Positions 29,822-40,840 of a DNA stretch of 64,000 bases are shown here, piece after piece. Made by a program: the position numbers and the translations under genes. Within the stretch, counting starts at the first letter, position 1, and each line of letters opens with the position of its first letter. Origin of the DNA: Candidatus Tectimicrobiota bacterium (GTDB lineage: Bacteria; JACPUC01); assembly GCA_016192455.1 (NCBI GenBank), contig JACPUC010000012.1, forward strand, positions 1-64,000, given 5' to 3'. The notes beneath the pieces are model-generated. The model was given only the letters and a program-made list of their open reading frames with translations, ran no database searches and was not told the origin of the DNA.

Positions 29822-30610
29822 TTACCTTAGCGTCTCCGCTAAGGCCGGGGGTTGCTGCGGCGAGGTTTCCAGGTGCGGCGTGCAATGCGCCACCTTCACT
29901 CCAAGGTAGAGCTTGCCACGGTAGCGGATGCGCTGGTTCTCCAGCTCTCCGAGGCCGGTCATCTTCAAGCCGTAGCGCTCGAAGGTCTGCCGCAGGCTGT
30001 CGATGTCATAGAGCTGCCAGCCGATGCGCTGGGCGAGGCGGCGCAGCCAGGGATGCGGACGGGAGAGACAGACCTTGAACCAGACGCCAATTTCTCCCCC
30101 GACCTTGAGCGTGCGGGCCATCTCCGCAATGCCCAACTCCTCGTCGAAGTACGCGAAGGCGACCATCCCCATGGTGCCGCAGGTCACGGCCACATCGCAG
30201 GACTGATCGGCGAGCGGAATCGCTTCGATGCTGGCATGCACGGCAGCGAGGTTGCGGGGCCCCTTGTGCTGCTGCTTCAGGACCTGAAGCTGATCGGAGC
30301 TGACATCAATGCCGATGACCCGGCGCGCCAGCGGCGCCAAGCGCTCCGCCAACAGGCCGGTTCCCGTGCCCGCGTCAAGGACGACCGCATCCTTGATGTT
30401 TAGGTTGCGCATGAAAGCTTCAAAGAAGGCATTGTAGCGCTTCGAGGTGACGTTGCCGTCGAAGACGACGTCGTAGGTCGGCGCCATGTGACGGTACAGT
30501 TCCTCGATGTCATGGCGATAGCGGATTGTCCAGAAGGTCCATTTCAACTTCTCCTTGCGGTAAAGAAGAAGATCGCGCAGGCGTACTCCGAAAGATGCAA
30601 GTTTCGACAT
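29822..30610 (-). CDS. class I SAM-dependent methyltransferase (UbiE-like)
   Basis: This 262-residue enzyme has motif I VLDAGTGTG at residues 77-85, the acidic end of beta-2 in RVIGIDVSSDQL, and the post-motif block LADQSCDVAVTCGTMGMVAF. It is of the Methyltransf_11/25 type; the substrate is unknown. The N-terminal basic helix may touch the membrane. The start has AAGGA upstream, and a promoter with a perfect TTGACA lies at 30744-30772. Its convergent neighbour is a CrtI-like oxidoreductase, so modification of an isoprenoid or other lipid is a reasonable guess. Confidence 0.85.
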   Translation of the reverse strand: MSKLASFGVRLRDLLLYRKEKLKWTFWTIRYRHDIEELYRHMAPTYDVVFDGNVTSKRYNAFFEAFMRNLNIKDAVVLDAGTGTGLLAERLAPLARRVIGIDVSSDQLQVLKQQHKGPRNLAAVHASIEAIPLADQSCDVAVTCGTMGMVAFAYFDEELGIAEMARTLKVGGEIGVWFKVCLSRPHPWLRRLAQRIGWQLYDIDSLRQTFERYGLKMTGLGELENQRIRYRGKLYLGVKVAHCTPHLETSPQQPPALAETLR

Positions 30611-30743
30611 TCCTTATCCTTGCGAGATGGAAGAAGAGGATGAGGGCCAAACTGGGCGTGCACCTACCGACGTGCTCTCCGCGTTGGGGTTGGCGGGGCC
30701 GAGAACCCGCCACTGTTCTCTTAACCTCTCGAAATCGAAAGCA

Positions 30744-30772
30744 TTACTACTGCACGGCGACGTATCTGTCAA
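30744..30772 (-). promoter_or_regulatory. promoter candidate for the methyltransferase gene
   Basis: On the minus strand TTGACA (30772-30767) is followed after 17 bases by TAGTAA (30749-30744). It sits just below the secF terminator. Confidence 0.5.
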
Positions 30773-30796
30773 GAAGAATTCCGTCTCCACGGGAGA

Positions 30797-30816
30797 CAAA
30801 AGCGGCCTCTTGCCGC
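30797..30816 (-). terminator. intrinsic terminator after secF
   Basis: On the minus strand GCGGC, loop AAGAG and GCCGC are followed by TTTTG, about 150 bases beyond the secF stop. It would end the long minus-strand block. Confidence 0.6.
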
Positions 30817-30964
30817 GCCGACCGAGGAGAGCTTGCCCGCGGAACCTGACCCCCCGCTTTTCCGCCTGGCCAAGCGCTCCTCACCTTTCTCCCCGCCACC
30901 TCTCTCCGCGGCCCCGGCGAGCTGCGGTCCGATGCCGCTCTCACTCCTATCGCCGCAGTCCTTC

Positions 30965-31894
30965 TCAGCGTTTGGTGCTGATGAGCTTCGCTTTGCTGCG
31001 GTCCGGCCGCTGGTGCTCCCGCCAGAGGACCACGATGGGGCTGGCGACGAAAATGGAGGAATAGGTGCCGACAATGATCCCCACCAGCAGCGCGAAGCTG
31101 AAGTCGTGGATCACCTCGCCGCCGAGGAAGAAGAGCGCCACCAGCACGATGAGCGTGGTCCCCGAGGTGAGGATGGTGCGGCTCAGAGTCTCGTTGACGC
31201 TGGCGTTGACCATCGTCTCGTACCCCTCCTTGCGGACGCGCCGCTGGTTCTCGCGAATGCGGTCAAAGACGACGATGGTGTCATTGAGCGAGTAGCCCAC
31301 CACGGTGAGGAGGGCGGCGATGACGGTGAGCGACATCTCTTTGCCGGTAATGGAGAAGGCGCCCAGGGTGATGAGGACATCGTGGATGAGCGCCACGATT
31401 GCGGCCACGCCGAACTTGAAGTCGAAGCGAATCGTGATGTAGATGATGAGGCCGATCATCGAGTAGACGATCGCCATGATCGCCTGCCGGATCAGATCGC
31501 GCCCCACCTTCGGACCCACCGTCTCGACGCGCTGCACCTCGAAGGCGTCCTTGCCGAACGCCCGGCCGATCTGCTGACGCACCGCGTCGCTCATTTTCTG
31601 GGGGTCTTCCTCGGTCTGCGGCAGGCGCACCAGCACTTCGTCGCGCTGGCCGAAGTGCTGGATCACCGCGTTCTCCATGCCTGCGCCACTCAGGGCCGAA
31701 CGCACCGCATCAATGGCAACCGGGCTCTTGAAGTGCATCTGCACGATCGTGCCGCCGGAGAAGTCGATACCCGGCACGAGCCCCCGCGCCAGGAAGAACA
31801 CGAAGGACAGCAGGATGAGTCCTCCGGATACGGCGAAGGCGTACTTCTTGCGGCCAAGGAAATCGTAGGTCGTGCCAGGAGGAATGAGCTGCAT
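30965..31894 (-). CDS. secF: protein translocase subunit SecF
   Basis: SecF pairs with SecD to pull translocating proteins into the periplasm using the proton gradient. The 309-residue protein has six expected membrane segments, the N-terminal GIDFSGGTIVQMHF motif before the periplasmic domain, and the conserved VVGYSLNDTIVVFDRIREN and NETLSRTILTS blocks. GAGGGAA precedes the ATG at 31894. It follows secD after 107 bases. Confidence 0.96.
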   Translation of the reverse strand: MQLIPPGTTYDFLGRKKYAFAVSGGLILLSFVFFLARGLVPGIDFSGGTIVQMHFKSPVAIDAVRSALSGAGMENAVIQHFGQRDEVLVRLPQTEEDPQKMSDAVRQQIGRAFGKDAFEVQRVETVGPKVGRDLIRQAIMAIVYSMIGLIIYITIRFDFKFGVAAIVALIHDVLITLGAFSITGKEMSLTVIAALLTVVGYSLNDTIVVFDRIRENQRRVRKEGYETMVNASVNETLSRTILTSGTTLIVLVALFFLGGEVIHDFSFALLVGIIVGTYSSIFVASPIVVLWREHQRPDRSKAKLISTKR

Positions 31895-32001
31895 TCCGGT
31901 TCCCTCGTCGAACGTGGTGTGCGCTCCAAGCGAGCCCCAGGGAGAACCTCGCCGCCCCCGCATCAGTCAGCCCTTGCTGTTGATGCTGGGTTGCCGGGCC
32001 C

Positions 32002-33549
<1,548 letters not shown>

Positions 33550-33677
33550 GGTAGACCTCGCTGCTCTGCGCTGCTGCTCTTGGGACCCGATCTGCTCAAC
33601 TCAACCGCTCGCCGGGGCTGCTTGCCGGTGTCACCCGGCGGGCCGCCGCAGGTTCGAGGCCGGCCGGCGGATCGGAG

Positions 33678-33998
33678 CTACTCTTCGCGCACCGACGCAA
33701 TGGCGGATTTGTTCACATCCACGCGCACTTGCTCGGCGATCTGAATCGTGACGATGTCATCCTTCACCCGCGTCACCGTGCCATGGATGCCCCCTTGGGT
33801 GATCACCCGCTGGCCCTTCTTGAGCTGCTCGAGCACCTTGCGATGCCCGGCCTGGCGCTTCTGCTGCGGCCGGATGAGCAGGAAGTAGAAGATCGCGAAG
33901 ATGATGACGAGGGGGACGAAGCTGACGAGACCGACGCCACCTCCTCCATTCCCCGAGGATGCCGGGCTCCCCAGCGCATAGGCGGATTGTGCAAACAC
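33678..33998 (-). CDS. yajC: preprotein translocase subunit YajC
   Basis: This 106-residue protein has one membrane helix (VSFVPLVIIFAIFYFLL) followed by the YajC signature IRPQQKRQAGHRKVLEQLKK and GDxV-like GQRVITQGGIHGTV. It associates with SecDF. The start is not certain; I chose the GTG at 33998 because GAAGGTGA lies 4-6 bases upstream. Another GTG three codons earlier is possible. Confidence 0.92.
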   Translation of the reverse strand: MFAQSAYALGSPASSGNGGGGVGLVSFVPLVIIFAIFYFLLIRPQQKRQAGHRKVLEQLKKGQRVITQGGIHGTVTRVKDDIVTIQIAEQVRVDVNKSAIASVREE

Positions 33999-34098
33999 CG
34001 TCGTCACCTTCTTGAGTCGGATGGAGGGGAGGCACTGCCGCGTTGCCTGCGGCCGCAGGCAGGCCACAAGGCGTTCGACCCGCGCCAAGCTTCAGCGC

Positions 34099-35313
<1,215 letters not shown>

Positions 35314-35377
35314 TCAAGGAGGAGCGTTCCGGCTTCCTCCGAAGGTGCCGAATGTCGGCGCCGGCGAAGCCCCGCGA

Positions 35378-36994
35378 TCACGATGGCGTCGAAGAGGGGC
35401 TCGGCGCGCCGATGATGACGCAGAGGGCGGTGCTCACCGTGCCCGTGGCGGTTTCGACTTGCCAGACGTAGTTGCCGCTCTCGTTTGCCGTGAAGACAAT
35501 GCCCGGCAACGAGACCGTTCCTCCCGTGTCCGCGGCGTCGAAGGCGAGGACCGGCAACAGGGGGATGCCGGTGTCGAACTCGTTGACGAACAGCGTGTCG
35601 CGCGCCACGCCGGAGCGCCCGGACGGCAGGGTGGCGTTCAAGGTGAGGGTGAACGCCGCGCTGCTGGTGACCATGACGGGGGTGACGTCCAGGCGCGGCA
35701 GGCTGGTCGGGGCGACGGCGCTCACCCTGCGGATGCGGTTGGTGAATAAATCGGTGATGAAGAGGCTGCCGTCCGTGGCGATCGCCACGTCCTCGGGCAG
35801 CGCCACCCTTGCGCTCGCGGCCGGGCCGCCGTCGCCGCTGAGGCAACGCTCCCCGCTGCCCGCCACGGTGGTGATGATGCCGCCGGGATCAACCTTGCGC
35901 ACCCGGCTGTTGAAGTAATCGGCGATGTACAGGCTGCCGTCCGTGGCGATCGCCACACCGGTTGGCAATGACAGCCCGGCGCTCGTTGCCGGGCCGCCGT
36001 CGCCGCTGAAGTGGCCCTGGTTCAGCCCGATGGGGCCGCTGCCGGCGACGGTGCTGATGATGCCGCCGGGATCAACCTTGCGCACGCGGTGGTTAAAAAA
36101 ATCGCCGACGTAAAGGCTGCCGTCCGTGGCGATCGCCACGCTCGCGGGAATTGACAGCGTGGCGCTGGTCGCCGGGCCGCCGTCGCCGCTGAAGCCGCCC
36201 GCCTCGTACCCTACCACGCCGCTCCCCGCAACCGTGGTGATGATGCCGCCGGGATCAATCCGGCGGATGCGGTTGTTGCCGGTATCGGCGAAATAGAGGC
36301 TGCCGTCCGGGGCGATCGCCCCGCCGCTGGGGGAGGCGAGCATGGCCGTTGTCGCCGGGCCGCCGTCGCCATCGAAGCCGCCCTCGAACAGGAACCCCTG
36401 CGGGCCGCTGCCGGCGATGGTGCTGATGATGCCGCCTGGGTCCACCTTGCGGATGCGGTTGTTGTCGCGATCAGCGATGTAGAGGCTGCCGTCGGGCGCC
36501 ACCGCCACGCCTGCTGCAAGGTCGAGCATGGCGCTCGTCGCCGGGCCGCCGTCGCCGCCGAAACCGCCGAAGCCGTTGCCCGCCACGGTGGTGATGATGC
36601 CGTTGGGATCAATCCGGCGGATGCGGTAGCCGCCATCGACGAAGTAGAGGCTGCCGTCCGGCGCGATCGCCATGCGCGAGGGCACCCGCAGCATGGCGCT
36701 TGTTGCCGGGCCGCCGTCGCCGCTGAAGCCGCCCGCGATGAACCCGATCGGGCCGCTGCCGGCGACGGTGGTGATGATCCCCTGGCTTCTGGCGGGGTGC
36801 GGCAGGAAGACGAGGAGCCAGCTCAAGAGTGCCAGCGCGCCGAGGGCGCGCCTGCCGAGGCGTGCCGGCGCAAACCCGGCCTGCTGGCGCCGGGCCGCCC
36901 GCCAGGCCAAGCCGAGCCAAGGATTGACACCGCGGCGACGGGTCATCGGAGTAGCGGACAACACGTAGCCAGCGCCACGATGTTGATGATGCAT
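35378..36994 (-). CDS. secreted NHL-repeat beta-propeller protein
   Basis: This 538-residue protein has a late hydrophobic segment (about residues 50-65, cleavage near ARS-QG) that suggests export. Six NHL-type repeats of roughly 55-60 residues follow (residues 72-424), each with GIITTVAGSG, SGDGGPATSA, a VAIATDGSLYIAD strand and NRIRRIDP; six blades make a full propeller. The last about 110 residues form a separate beta-rich domain with an unknown role. NHL propellers bind proteins, RNA or carbohydrates; function here is unknown. The ATG at 36994 has GGGAGAGG directly upstream; an ATG 16 codons later would give a more usual signal peptide. Confidence 0.82.
   Translation of the reverse strand: MHHQHRGAGYVLSATPMTRRRGVNPWLGLAWRAARRQQAGFAPARLGRRALGALALLSWLLVFLPHPARSQGIITTVAGSGPIGFIAGGFSGDGGPATSAMLRVPSRMAIAPDGSLYFVDGGYRIRRIDPNGIITTVAGNGFGGFGGDGGPATSAMLDLAAGVAVAPDGSLYIADRDNNRIRKVDPGGIISTIAGSGPQGFLFEGGFDGDGGPATTAMLASPSGGAIAPDGSLYFADTGNNRIRRIDPGGIITTVAGSGVVGYEAGGFSGDGGPATSATLSIPASVAIATDGSLYVGDFFNHRVRKVDPGGIISTVAGSGPIGLNQGHFSGDGGPATSAGLSLPTGVAIATDGSLYIADYFNSRVRKVDPGGIITTVAGSGERCLSGDGGPAASARVALPEDVAIATDGSLFITDLFTNRIRRVSAVAPTSLPRLDVTPVMVTSSAAFTLTLNATLPSGRSGVARDTLFVNEFDTGIPLLPVLAFDAADTGGTVSLPGIVFTANESGNYVWQVETATGTVSTALCVIIGAPSPSSTPS
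35723..36781 (-). repeat. six tandem NHL-coding repeats
   Basis: The NHL segment is visible as a degenerate DNA repeat of about 170-185 bases, with recurring AGGCTGCCGTCC and GGGCCGCCGTCGCC blocks (plus-strand view). Copies have diverged, so the array is not a recent expansion. Confidence 0.8.
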
Positions 36995-37137
36995 GCCCTC
37001 TCCCCCCCCCCACGCCCCCTTGCCCCGAAGGTGCACCCCGCCCCTGCGGGAAAGGGAGCGCCAAAAACCCGCCCTTTCCGGCACCCCTTCCGCTCCAGGC
37101 AGCGGTGACCGTTTGGCAGTGAATTTCCGCGACCTAC

Positions 37138-38745
37138 TTATGGGCTTCCGGGGGTGCGCGGTCGCCGCCAATTACCCCAACGGAACTCGTAGCCGGTGCC
37201 GAGGAAGAGGGTGCGGAAATCCGGGTCGAGCAGATCGTCGACCCCAGCGGTGGCGTAGAACCCTCCCCGGAGATTCAGCCGGGTGCGAAAGGTCAGGTGC
37301 GGGTCGTCACGCCGGTCGCGAAACGCGTCGCCGCTGAAATCGTAGGCATCGACTCCAAAGGAGAGGCGGTCGCCCCAGGTCGAGAAGTCCGCCCCCACGC
37401 CGAAGGTATTCTCGATGACCCCTGCCCGCAGGGCGAGGGCCCCAAGCCGCCTGGCGAACTGGAAGCTGTAGCGCAGGTCCTCCAGCTCGCTCTCGCCGCT
37501 GCCGCGGCGCCGCGGATCGGTTACGGCCTCGAAGAGGAACGCGCTCTCCAGACTCGGCTCGAAGGCGAAGGAGAAGTACCCTTTCGTTCGATCTTCCTCA
37601 AGCTGGTGTTCCGCGCGCAGGCCGAAGCTGCCGCGGAACCCTTGCAGCCGCTGCATGACGCCGCGCACGGAGTGCAGCGACTCTCGCACATCCACCTCGA
37701 GGCCCTCATCATGGATGAGGGCGCCCAGCGTCCCCTTCCCCTCGTCGATCCTGGCCGTCAGGCGGGAGAGCGTGCCCAGGGTGGTGTCGAGATGCTTGAT
37801 GGCGTTGCGCAGCTCGTTGTACAACTGCTCGTCGGTGAGGAATTTGCCGGCGCTCCCCTGCCCGCGGACCAGCCGTGTGCTGATGGTCTCCATGGCCTCC
37901 AGCGTCGCCGGCAGCGTCTGCGTGGCTTCACGAAGGCTCGTGAGGGTGGCGGCGAGCGAGGCGCGATTTTCGGCGACGACAACCCCCATACTATCAACCA
38001 CCCGTCCCAAGCTTTCAAGGGTTTTCGGCAGCCGAGCGTTGAGGGCGGCGGTGAGACGGTGCGTCTCGCGCAGCGTCGCCGCCAGGGCGCCGGGTTCGAC
38101 GCCAAAGGTCTCGCGCAGCCTGCCGCTCATCGCCTCGAGGTTCTCCAGGGTGGCGCGCAGGCTGGCGCGATTCTCGCCGAGGAGGCTGTGCAGCTCATCG
38201 CTGAGCTGCTGGACACTGCGCAGCACCCGCGGCAGCGCCCCTTCTTCGTCCTGCGGTCCCAGGAGCGCACCGCGCAGGCTGGCAAAGGCGGAGCTCACGC
38301 TCTCCACCGCCTTGCTCACCTGCGCCATGACGAGGTCCGGATCGACCACCAGCGGCTCAGTCGGCAGCACGCCGCCGTCGGGGACAAAGTCGGCCTCCGC
38401 CGTCCCGCCCGTGATCTCGATGTACTTCTCTCCCAGCAGGCCGAAGACGCGGATGCTGGCCACGGCATTGGCGCGAACCTTCTGGTCGCGCTTCAGGCGG
38501 ATGATCACCTTCGCCCGCCCTTCTTCGAGGGCGATGTGCTCCACCCGCCCCACATCAACGCCGGCCACCTTCACCGGCGACTTCGCGTCAAGACCCGCGA
38601 CGCTGGAGAAATAGACGATCAGGCTGCGCCCGGTGCGCCGCTGCAGGAGGGTGCCAGTGCCAAGCGTGAAGGTGATGGAGAGGAGGATGGCACCCGCAAG
38701 CAACACGAAGATGCCAACCTTGACCTCGGACGACAACGATGTCAC
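37138..38745 (-). CDS. mlaD: MCE/MlaD-family lipid-transport protein with C-terminal beta-barrel-like domain
   Basis: The 535-residue protein starts with a single membrane anchor (VKVGIFVLLAGAILLSITF) and one MCE domain (about residues 30-115, including AGVDVGRVEHIAL and GEKYIEITGG). A long helical stretch follows (about 130-375) with repeated LxxL heptad-like segments. The last about 150 residues alternate hydrophobic and polar residues, with FSFAFEPSLESAFLFEAV, FGVDAYDFSGD and a final FLGTGYEFRWGNWR, resembling outer-membrane beta-hairpins. It could span the periplasm and end in the outer membrane. The GTG at 38745 follows GAGGAG; an upstream ATG at 38790 is an alternative. It lies downstream of mlaE and mlaF. 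Confidence 0.88.
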   Translation of the reverse strand: MTSLSSEVKVGIFVLLAGAILLSITFTLGTGTLLQRRTGRSLIVYFSSVAGLDAKSPVKVAGVDVGRVEHIALEEGRAKVIIRLKRDQKVRANAVASIRVFGLLGEKYIEITGGTAEADFVPDGGVLPTEPLVVDPDLVMAQVSKAVESVSSAFASLRGALLGPQDEEGALPRVLRSVQQLSDELHSLLGENRASLRATLENLEAMSGRLRETFGVEPGALAATLRETHRLTAALNARLPKTLESLGRVVDSMGVVVAENRASLAATLTSLREATQTLPATLEAMETISTRLVRGQGSAGKFLTDEQLYNELRNAIKHLDTTLGTLSRLTARIDEGKGTLGALIHDEGLEVDVRESLHSVRGVMQRLQGFRGSFGLRAEHQLEEDRTKGYFSFAFEPSLESAFLFEAVTDPRRRGSGESELEDLRYSFQFARRLGALALRAGVIENTFGVGADFSTWGDRLSFGVDAYDFSGDAFRDRRDDPHLTFRTRLNLRGGFYATAGVDDLLDPDFRTLFLGTGYEFRWGNWRRPRTPGSP

Positions 38746-38985
38746 CGGCAGCCGACTCCTCTGCTGGCCCCCCTGCTCCGCCGACCGCATGCTGAATCAG
38801 GCACGGACGCGCCAGCCTCACGCGAGCGCGCCGCCCACCGGCGCGAGGGGGTTCCGACGCTGCACGGCGCCGCCCGCCCCGGCAGGCCATGCCTCTCGGC
38901 AGGCAGGCGGCCCGCACCGCTAGGTCTCGCACCTGCGCGCCGGGGTGGCGCCTCCCCGCAGCCTGCCGATGCCGGGCGCGCCACC

Positions 38986-39738
38986 CTAGTCTACCGCAAT
39001 CGGTCCCACGGCGCTCCCCTCGATGAACTGGCGCACCACCGGCTGCTCGGTCCGGCGCACCTCGTCGGGCGTTCCCTGGAAGATGATGGCGCCCTCGTAA
39101 AGCATGGCGATGCGATCGGCAATGGTATAGGCGCTCTGCATGTCATGCGTGATGGCGATGGAGGTTACGGCGAGCTGCTCGCGCATGGCGACGATGAGCT
39201 GGTTGATGGCGGCGGCGCGGATCGGGTCAAGGCCGGTTGTCGGTTCGTCGTAGAGGAGGATCTCCGGCTCGACGGCCAGGGCCCTGGCCAGGCCGACGCG
39301 TTTCCGCATGCCGCCGCTGAGCTGCGCCGGATAGAGGTGCTCGGTGCCGGGCAGGCCCACCAGGCTCAGCTTCTCGGCAACCCGATAGGCGATGACGCGC
39401 GGCTTCAGCCGGGTCTGCTCGCGCAGGAAGAAGCCGACGTTCTGGCCCACCGTCATGGAGTCGAAGAGGGCGGCATTCTGGAACAGCATGCCGAGCTTGC
39501 GCCGCAGCTCATTGAGGGAGCGCTCCGACAGCTCGTGGACGACCTGGCCGGCCACCACCACGCGGCCGCGATCCGGCCGCAGCAGGCCGATAATGTGTTT
39601 GATGAGGACACTCTTGCCGCACCCGGACGTGCCGATGACCACCAGGCTGTCGCCGCGCTCCACCTCGAGCGTCACCCCGCGCAGCACGGCAAGATCGTCG
39701 AACGACTTGTGTACCTCGTGGAACTCGATCATGGCCAT
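38986..39738 (-). CDS. mlaF: MlaF-type ABC transporter ATPase
   Basis: This 250-residue ATPase powers MCE-type phospholipid transport. Walker A is GTSGCGKS, the Q-loop is MLFQNAALFDSMTV, the signature motif is AQLSGGMRKRVGLARAL, and Walker B ends EILLYDEPTTGLDP. It pairs with the MlaE-type permease encoded upstream. An ATG two codons in is an alternative start. Confidence 0.95.
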   Translation of the reverse strand: MAMIEFHEVHKSFDDLAVLRGVTLEVERGDSLVVIGTSGCGKSVLIKHIIGLLRPDRGRVVVAGQVVHELSERSLNELRRKLGMLFQNAALFDSMTVGQNVGFFLREQTRLKPRVIAYRVAEKLSLVGLPGTEHLYPAQLSGGMRKRVGLARALAVEPEILLYDEPTTGLDPIRAAAINQLIVAMREQLAVTSIAITHDMQSAYTIADRIAMLYEGAIIFQGTPDEVRRTEQPVVRQFIEGSAVGPIAVD

Positions 39739-39914
39739 GGCCGCAGGCTCATTCCCCCGTGTCCCCAGGGTGCTCGCTCGAATCCTTGGCCGGCGTTGCT
39801 CGCGGCCGCTTCATCCGCTGGCGTCGCGCTGCCCTCCGAGGCGCCTCGCGGGCGCCCGCGCCGCGCCGCCTGCCTGCCGGTAAGCAGGGCGGGCCGGTCT
39901 TCCACGCGCTCGCC

Positions 39915-40730
39915 TCAGTAGAAGAGCGCCGTCAAGAAGTAATCCGAGATGAGGATGCCGAGCGACGCGAAGACGACGGCGCGCGTGGCGGCCCTGCCGA
40001 CTCCGGAGGCTCCCTCCTCCGCATGGAACCCTTCCGCGCAGCCGACGATGCTCACCATCATCCCAAAGACGACGGATTTCGCCAAGCCGGTGTAGACATC
40101 CGCCGTCTCGAGCATGTACGTGGTGTTCCGCACGTAGACGTTCGGGTTGCTGTTGAAGATGTAGACGGCGACGATGTAACCGCCGACGATGCCGACGAGG
40201 TCGGCGATGATCGTCAGCAGGGGGAGGACGACGGCGGAGGCCAGGAAGCGGGGCACGACAAGGTACTTGACGGGGTTCGTGGCGAGGGAGATCAACGCAT
40301 CGATCTGCTCGGTCACCTTCATGGTGCCGATCTCGGCGGCCATGGCGGAGCCGGCGCGGCCGGCGACCATCAGCCCGGTGATCACGGGACCGAGCTCGCG
40401 CGTGATGGAGAGCGCCACCACCGAGGCGACCAGGGTCTCGGCGTTGAAGCGGCGGAAGGCGATGTAGCTCTGCAGCGCCAGGACCATGCCGGTGAAGGTG
40501 GTGGTGACGAGCACCACCGGCAGCGAGTTCACCCCCACCAGCTCCATCTGCTTGACGATGAGGCGCAGGCGGTAAGGAGGCTCGACGCTCTGGCGCAGCG
40601 TCTGCAGCCAGAGGTGGGCGATCGAGCCGCAACTCCCGCAGAGCCGCAACAGCCCGGCGCCGAGCGAGCCCACGAAGCGCCACCCCACCCCCCGCGGCTG
40701 CTGCATCTGCAGGCTGGCGTTGCGTTCCAC
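39915..40730 (-). CDS. mlaE: MlaE-type ABC transporter permease
   Basis: This inner-membrane permease (about 271 residues) has the conserved VVLVTTTFTGMVLALQ, ELGPVITGLMVAGRAGSAMAA and IGTMKVTEQIDAL blocks of the MlaE family and five predicted helices. It forms the core of a phospholipid transporter with the MlaF ATPase and MCE protein that follow. The start is ambiguous: GTG at 40787, GTG at 40730 and ATG at 40706 are all in frame. I chose 40730 because its length fits the family. Confidence 0.92.
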   Translation of the reverse strand: MERNASLQMQQPRGVGWRFVGSLGAGLLRLCGSCGSIAHLWLQTLRQSVEPPYRLRLIVKQMELVGVNSLPVVLVTTTFTGMVLALQSYIAFRRFNAETLVASVVALSITRELGPVITGLMVAGRAGSAMAAEIGTMKVTEQIDALISLATNPVKYLVVPRFLASAVVLPLLTIIADLVGIVGGYIVAVYIFNSNPNVYVRNTTYMLETADVYTGLAKSVVFGMMVSIVGCAEGFHAEEGASGVGRAATRAVVFASLGILISDYFLTALFY

Positions 40731-40840
40731 CGCCGTCGTCTCGCCCTCTGGAGGCTTCCTTGCCGCGGGGCCCGCGCCCGCGCCCACGGGGTCCCCGGGC
40801 CGCGGCGGCCGCGGCGCGGCAGGGCCCGGGGCTGCCGGCG

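Larger units (their letters stand above)
30611..30964. other. intergenic region between the methyltransferase and secF
   Basis: These 354 bases hold no gene. On the minus strand the order is secF stop, intrinsic terminator (30816-30797), then the methyltransferase promoter (30772-30744) and a leader of about 130 bases. Confidence 0.6.

Noticed and set aside
35723-36781. CRISPR-like array
   Set aside because: The periodic sequence is coding: each unit is an NHL blade in frame, the units are too long, and there are no spacers.
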